Source: CAZUVM01 sp964623885 (GTDB taxonomy: Bacteria; Verrucomicrobiota; Verrucomicrobiia; Limisphaerales; UBA8199). Taken from it: DNA of 8,889 nt. The stretch is taken from the NCBI GenBank assembly GCA_964623885.1, contig CAZUVM010000102.1:1-8889 (forward strand). Reading direction: 5' to 3'. Below the pieces are notes generated by a model. That model saw only the letters and a program-made list of their open reading frames with translations, did not search any database and was not told where the DNA came from. A program made the position numbers and the translations under genes. Shown in pieces: positions 5,277-8,889 of the stretch; within the stretch, counting starts at the first letter, position 1; each line of letters starts with the position of its first letter.

Positions 5277-7535
5277 ATGAAAACTGAGGCCAGTCCGGCG
5301 CTGCCCTGCGCAGCCCTCGCCCGCATGGTTCCCAAACCACTCACGGTCGCCCTGCTGTTACTCTGCTGTCTCACCCCACCGCCTGCGCTCGCCGCCATCC
5401 AGTTTGATGTCTTTCTCGGCTACGACGGCATCGTCCCCGAAGCCAGTTGGTTCCCCGTCGTGTGCGAAGTCAAAAACGACGGCCCTACCTTCAACGGCGT
5501 CGTCGAATTAAGCGGCGGCGGCATGTTCGACCAAAGCCTGGCCATTCGTTTGCCCGTCGAGCTGCCCACCGGCACCCTCAAACGCCTCGTCATCCCCGTC
5601 TTTGCCTCCATGCGCGGCACCGGCGTATGGACCGTCCGGCTATTGGATGAGCGCGGCAAAACCCGGGCTGAACAATCCAACCTGCCGGTACGCAAGCAGG
5701 TCCCGCGCAATACCCCTTTGCTCGGCGCCATCGCCCGCACCGCCGCCGGTACTCCGATCATCCGCAAAGTCCGAACTCAGGCTACCGATTTCCAGCCCGT
5801 CGCCGCCCGCCTGCTGCCCTCCATCTTTCCCGATAATCCTTTGGTCCTCGAAGGCCTTTCCTCCTTGTATCTCAATTCCGAACGCGCGGCCGAATTGAGC
5901 CTGAACCAGGTCAATGCCATCTTCGCCTGGCTCAACGCCGGCGGCCATCTCATCGTCGCCGTCGAGCAGCCCTCCGATATTACTTCTTCGCCCTGGCTCA
6001 AATCGCTATTCCCCTGCGACGTCAAGGAATTGCGAACCATTTCGGCCCACCCCGAGTTGCAGGATTGGCTCCGTCAAACCACCGCCCAGGTAATTACCGG
6101 GGACGAATCGGATGCCAACGTTCGCGCCATCACCCCGGCCATGCGCCGCCGTTTCGGTCTCAACCAGCCTGGCTCCCCCTACCCAGTTTCAGCCGAACAA
6201 ACTACAACCGCAACCGTTACACCGTTCAACGATCTGCGCGACGATCCCGCGTTCGAAAGCGCCGCCATCCAAGTCGCCGTAGGCCGCGTCCGCGAAGGCA
6301 AAGTCGAAGTCCAATCGGGCGATACGCCGCTCATCGTCACCTCCCCGCGCGGCCGCGGTCGCCTGACCGCGCTTATGTTCAGCCCCGAGCGCGAGCCGAT
6401 GCGGTCCTGGAAGAACCTCGAGACCTTCTGGGCCAGGCTCGCTGATGTCCCGGGTGTCTGGTACACCGGCGGCGACGTCAACCTCCAGGGCAGTTGGAGC
6501 AGCGACGGCATTTTCGGGGCCATGATCGATACCCGCCAGGTTCATCGATTACCCACCTTCTGGCTGCTGTTGTTGCTGGCCGGTTACCTGGTGGTGATTG
6601 GGCCCCTGGACCAGTATTGGCTCAAGCGCATCGGCAAGCCCATGCTCACCTGGATTACTTTCCCGTGTTATGTCGTCCTCTTCTCCCTCGTGATCTATCT
6701 AATCGGCTACAAATTGCGCGCCGGCGAATCCGAATGGAACGAGCTCCACGTAGTGGATGTCCTGCCGACCGAGCAGGGTGCCGAGCTCCGCGGCCATACC
6801 TATTCCGCTGTCTACTCGCCTTCCAACCAGCGTTATCCTTTGGCCAGCCAGCAGCGCTACGCCACCTTCCGGAATTCTTTTATCGCTATCTGGTCGGGTG
6901 TGACCGCCGGCAGTTCTGAAAAAGCCAGCGTCACCCAAATCGGCGATGGCTTTAAAGCCGATATCTTCGTGCCGGTCTGGACCAGTGAACTCTATGTGAC
7001 CGACTGGTGGCAACCGTCGGAAGTTCCGTTCACCGCCACGATCCGCCCGTCGACCCAGGGCTGGGAAGTCAAAGCCGAAAACCGCACCGATCACAAGGTC
7101 ACCGAAATGAAGCTCGTCGTAGCCGACCGCATTTATGACCTGGGCGAGTTGGCGCCCAGCGAGGCCAAAACCTTCACGCCTTCAAGCGAGCAGGGGAAGT
7201 TGCTGCGGCAATTTGTCGCGAACCAAAGCGCTGGTTTTCACGATGCCGTCCAAAACCGCCAGAGCGCCCTCGGCTCGAACGAACGCGGCTGGATTTCCGA
7301 CAAACCGAACAGCGCTATCGCCGCCTGTTTCCTGGGTGAGCTGACCTATTTGCGTGGAGCCGAGGAAGTTTTTCTTTCCCCGCCTGGGCTCGACCTCTCC
7401 GCTCAGCTCGAGCACGGCAATGCGTTCCTCCTCGCCTGGGCCCCTGATTATGCCCCGATCAAACCCATGTACCAGTTCCACCCGCGCCGCAGCGCCCGTG
7501 ACACGTTATGGCGTGTGGGATTAACCATGAATTGA
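5277..7535 (+). CDS. Signal-peptide-bearing membrane protein with two TM spans, paired with an ABC ATPase
   Basis: This 752-residue protein has a signal peptide (core LTVALLLLCCL, cleavage near ALA|A at 39-40). A second ATG at 5325 (Met17) gives a tighter signal peptide and may be the true start; neither has a clear Shine-Dalgarno. Residues about 40-140 look like a beta-sandwich. Residues about 185-390 look like a glutamine-amidotransferase-like Rossmann domain (LNQVNAIFAWLNAGGHLIVA) used non-enzymatically in similar proteins; I see no catalytic Cys-His-Glu triad. Two spans follow, about 426-444 and 459-478, joined by the short basic loop around KRIGKPM. A periplasmic C-terminal domain of about 270 residues ends the protein. 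It is followed after 7 bases by an ABC ATPase, so the two probably form an operon and act at the inner membrane. The domain layout recalls auxiliary proteins of ABC-2 systems in PVC bacteria; the exact function is unknown. Confidence 0.9.
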   Translation: MKTEASPALPCAALARMVPKPLTVALLLLCCLTPPPALAAIQFDVFLGYDGIVPEASWFPVVCEVKNDGPTFNGVVELSGGGMFDQSLAIRLPVELPTGTLKRLVIPVFASMRGTGVWTVRLLDERGKTRAEQSNLPVRKQVPRNTPLLGAIARTAAGTPIIRKVRTQATDFQPVAARLLPSIFPDNPLVLEGLSSLYLNSERAAELSLNQVNAIFAWLNAGGHLIVAVEQPSDITSSPWLKSLFPCDVKELRTISAHPELQDWLRQTTAQVITGDESDANVRAITPAMRRRFGLNQPGSPYPVSAEQTTTATVTPFNDLRDDPAFESAAIQVAVGRVREGKVEVQSGDTPLIVTSPRGRGRLTALMFSPEREPMRSWKNLETFWARLADVPGVWYTGGDVNLQGSWSSDGIFGAMIDTRQVHRLPTFWLLLLLAGYLVVIGPLDQYWLKRIGKPMLTWITFPCYVVLFSLVIYLIGYKLRAGESEWNELHVVDVLPTEQGAELRGHTYSAVYSPSNQRYPLASQQRYATFRNSFIAIWSGVTAGSSEKASVTQIGDGFKADIFVPVWTSELYVTDWWQPSEVPFTATIRPSTQGWEVKAENRTDHKVTEMKLVVADRIYDLGELAPSEAKTFTPSSEQGKLLRQFVANQSAGFHDAVQNRQSALGSNERGWISDKPNSAIAACFLGELTYLRGAEEVFLSPPGLDLSAQLEHGNAFLLAWAPDYAPIKPMYQFHPRRSARDTLWRVGLTMN

Positions 7536-7542
7536 AGTCCTA

Positions 7543-8496
7543 ATGACTGACTCAGCCCCGCCCATTCCCGCGGTTCAAACCTTCGGGCTAACCCGTATGT
7601 ATGGCAGCCTGGCCGCGCTGCAGGGATTGGACCTCACCGTGCTGAAGGGCGACCTGTTTGGTTTTATCGGCTCCAATGGCGCCGGCAAAACTACCACCTT
7701 GCGCATCCTCGCCACCTTTCTTGCTCCTTCCGCAGGCACCGCGCAGGTGCTCGGACATGATGTCGTCCGTCAAGCCGACGCCGTCCGGCACGTCATCGGT
7801 TACATGCCTGATTTCTTTGGCGTGTACAAGGACATGGAAGTGACCGAGTATCTGGATTTCTTCGGCGCCTGCTACAAGATCCCCACAGCGCAGCGCGAGA
7901 AAACGGTGAACGATGTTCTCGAACTCGTCGGGCTGAGCGAGAAAAAAGGCGCCCTCATCGGGGCTTTGAGTCGCGGCATGCAGCAGCGACTTGGCCTCGC
8001 CCGCGTGCTCATTCACGATCCCCAATTGCTGCTTCTGGATGAACCCGCCAGCGGCCTTGACCCCCGGGCGCGCATCGAGATGATGGCCATTCTCCAGGAA
8101 CTGCAGCGTCTGGGCAAAACGATCATCATCTCCTCCCATATCCTGAGCGAACTGCAAACGCTGTGCAACCGCGTGGCAATTATTGAAAAGGGCAAATTGA
8201 TCTATAGCGGGCCCGTGCAGGGCGTCCGCGACCAGATGTCGCAGGGCCGCGTGATGTGGGTCCGCGTCGGGACCGACCAGGCCACGGCCATCGAGCTGCT
8301 CAAGACCCGGCCCGAAATCGCGGAAGTCACCGCATCGGATGGCGAGATCAAAGTCACCCTGGCCAGCTTCGATACCGACCACAGCATCGTCGCCGACGTG
8401 CTCGTCCGCGGCGGCGCAAGGTTGCTGGAATTGCGCGAAGACGAAATCGGCCTGGAAGAGGTCTTTATGCGCGTTACTCGCGGCGAAACCCAGTAG
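7543..8496 (+). CDS. ABC transporter ATP-binding protein (ABC-2/CcmA-like type)
   Basis: A 317-residue ATPase subunit that would drive an ABC-2-type membrane transporter. All core motifs are present: Walker A GSNGAGKT (43-50), signature LSRGMQQ (142-148), Walker B LLLLDE (162-167) followed by PASGLDP, and switch His199 (ISSH). The Q-loop position reads GYMPDF, with Asp90 where most families have Gln; a subfamily with MPDFFGVY is familiar to me, so this is probably a family trait rather than damage. The C-terminal 100 residues after the nucleotide-binding domain form the small accessory domain common in this group, ending with the EIGLEEVFMRVT segment. It starts 7 bases after the 752-residue membrane protein, which has no NBD, and is likely cotranscribed with it. 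No permease gene follows within the window. No strong Shine-Dalgarno is visible, consistent with coupling to the upstream stop. Confidence 0.96.
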   Translation: MTDSAPPIPAVQTFGLTRMYGSLAALQGLDLTVLKGDLFGFIGSNGAGKTTTLRILATFLAPSAGTAQVLGHDVVRQADAVRHVIGYMPDFFGVYKDMEVTEYLDFFGACYKIPTAQREKTVNDVLELVGLSEKKGALIGALSRGMQQRLGLARVLIHDPQLLLLDEPASGLDPRARIEMMAILQELQRLGKTIIISSHILSELQTLCNRVAIIEKGKLIYSGPVQGVRDQMSQGRVMWVRVGTDQATAIELLKTRPEIAEVTASDGEIKVTLASFDTDHSIVADVLVRGGARLLELREDEIGLEEVFMRVTRGETQ

Positions 8497-8563
8497 CGAG
8501 CCGTAACAGACGTGTGATTTAAACTGATAGATAGACCAAGAACCCAAACCGCGCGGAAGGCTC

Positions 8564-8590
8564 CTCCCTCTCCCTATCCGATGGGGTGAG
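8564..8590. repeat. Shortened copy of CTCCCTCTCC palindromic repeat
   Basis: This 27-base copy matches the element at 8683-8724 except for one base and the loss of 12 bases (AGAGGGCCGGGG) after ATGGGG. The missing block is bounded by GGGG on both sides, as expected for slippage or recombination between short direct repeats. Without that block most of the stem is lost. Confidence 0.65.
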
Positions 8591-8682
8591 AATTCCTCGA
8601 GGCGACTTGCGCGCATTCACCAATGAACCTCGACAGAAGGCGAAGCCGTGGCGAACCATGTTTCTCCATACTCAATTTGCTT

Positions 8683-8724
8683 CTCCCTCTCCCCATCCGA
8701 TGGGGAGAGGGCCGGGGTGAGGGG
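8683..8724. repeat. CTCCCTCTCC palindromic repeat with perfect 12-bp stem
   Basis: CCCTCTCCCCAT (8685-8696) and ATGGGGAGAGGG (8700-8711) pair perfectly around a CCG loop, followed by CCGGGGTGAGGGG. Such CCCTCTCCC/GGGGTGAGGG elements are known as dispersed intergenic repeats in diverse bacteria. No T-run follows on either strand, so it is not a canonical intrinsic terminator, although the hairpin could protect or end the upstream ABC transcript. Confidence 0.75.
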
Positions 8725-8736
8725 TCCGTTGCTCTC

Positions 8737-8778
8737 GTTGGACGTTGGACGTTGAGCGTTGGAAGTTCGACGTTCGTC
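8737..8778. repeat. Degenerate heptad tandem repeat, six units
   Basis: Six consecutive 7-base units start with GTT: GTTGGAC, GTTGGAC, GTTGAGC, GTTGGAA, GTTCGAC and GTTCGTC. The array lies 12 bases beyond the palindromic repeat. The first two units are identical and the rest drift at positions 4-7, consistent with slippage-grown short tandem DNA. Confidence 0.75.
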
Positions 8779-8889
8779 TTCGGTTCATGGGGAGGGGGCC
8801 CCGTTCTACGGCTACCAAATTATTCACGCTGCTCCAGCAGCTTTGACTCTAAATTGAGGCGAATGTCAAGCGAACTAATGCCACCATCT

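Larger units (their letters stand above)
8497..8889. other. Repeat-rich intergenic region to window edge
   Basis: No convincing full gene is seen in these 393 bases. They contain two related palindromic repeats, a heptad tandem repeat, GGGGCCCC near 8795, and a six-base inverted repeat around 8829-8842. Near the right edge a plus-strand ATG at 8863 opens nine codons, and on the minus strand a frame of 22 codons enters from the edge and stops at 8820. Either could be the end of a neighbouring gene; neither can be decided. Confidence 0.6.

Noticed and set aside
7588..8616. Long 342-codon open frame on the minus strand
   Set aside because: It lies antisense to the ABC ATPase, whose motifs are complete. 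The frame is a by-product of high-GC codon use, and its translation (rich in His, Asp, Gly and Ala) has no family look.

Overview
The window looks like a chromosomal stretch of a GC-rich member of the PVC group, most likely Verrucomicrobiota. This rests on four things: C-rich third codon positions; a secreted protein with a domain style common in that phylum; a WecA-like transferase with a long C-terminal tail; and intergenic DNA carrying short palindromic and heptad repeats of the kind scattered through such genomes. The placement is inferred from sequence character only. I see no tRNA, rRNA, CRISPR array, transposase, integrase or phage gene.

Layout. (1) 1-855, minus: the N-terminal 285 residues of a secreted protein that runs off the left edge, with a GH16-like first strand followed by a beta-rich adhesion/carbohydrate-type module. 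(2) 856-1086: a divergent intergenic region holding a nested palindromic repeat and a possible promoter. (3) 1087-1995, plus: an aldo/keto reductase-fold protein with a Tat-like signal and a lipobox. (4) 2005-2757, minus: an exported Ala-rich helical protein with a Pro-rich tail, lying convergent to the reductase with 9 bases between stops. (5) 2844-4376, minus: a WecA/TagO/MraY-type polyprenyl-phosphate sugar-1-phosphate transferase with a cysteine-rich cytoplasmic tail, directly upstream of gene 4 and probably cotranscribed with it. (6) 4620-5156, minus: a 178-residue soluble protein of unknown function. (7) 5277-7535, plus: a 752-residue signal-peptide-bearing protein with two membrane spans. 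(8) 7543-8496, plus: an ABC transporter ATPase starting 7 bases after gene 7. (9) 8497-8889: non-coding, repeat-rich DNA, with at most a few codons of another gene at the right edge.

Genes that probably work together are 7 and 8, an envelope protein plus ABC-2-type ATPase module. The expected permease is not in the window; it either lies past the repeat-rich gap or elsewhere. Genes 4 and 5 look like an envelope/polysaccharide pair in which gene 5 starts synthesis of a lipid-linked glycan and gene 4 is an exported protein of unknown role.

I found no clearly new defence or mobile system. The most notable points are the Cys-rich extension on the WecA-like enzyme, the ABC module lacking a permease and having Asp at its Q-loop position, the three repeat families, and a hairpin that would bury the ribosome binding site of the 178-residue gene.
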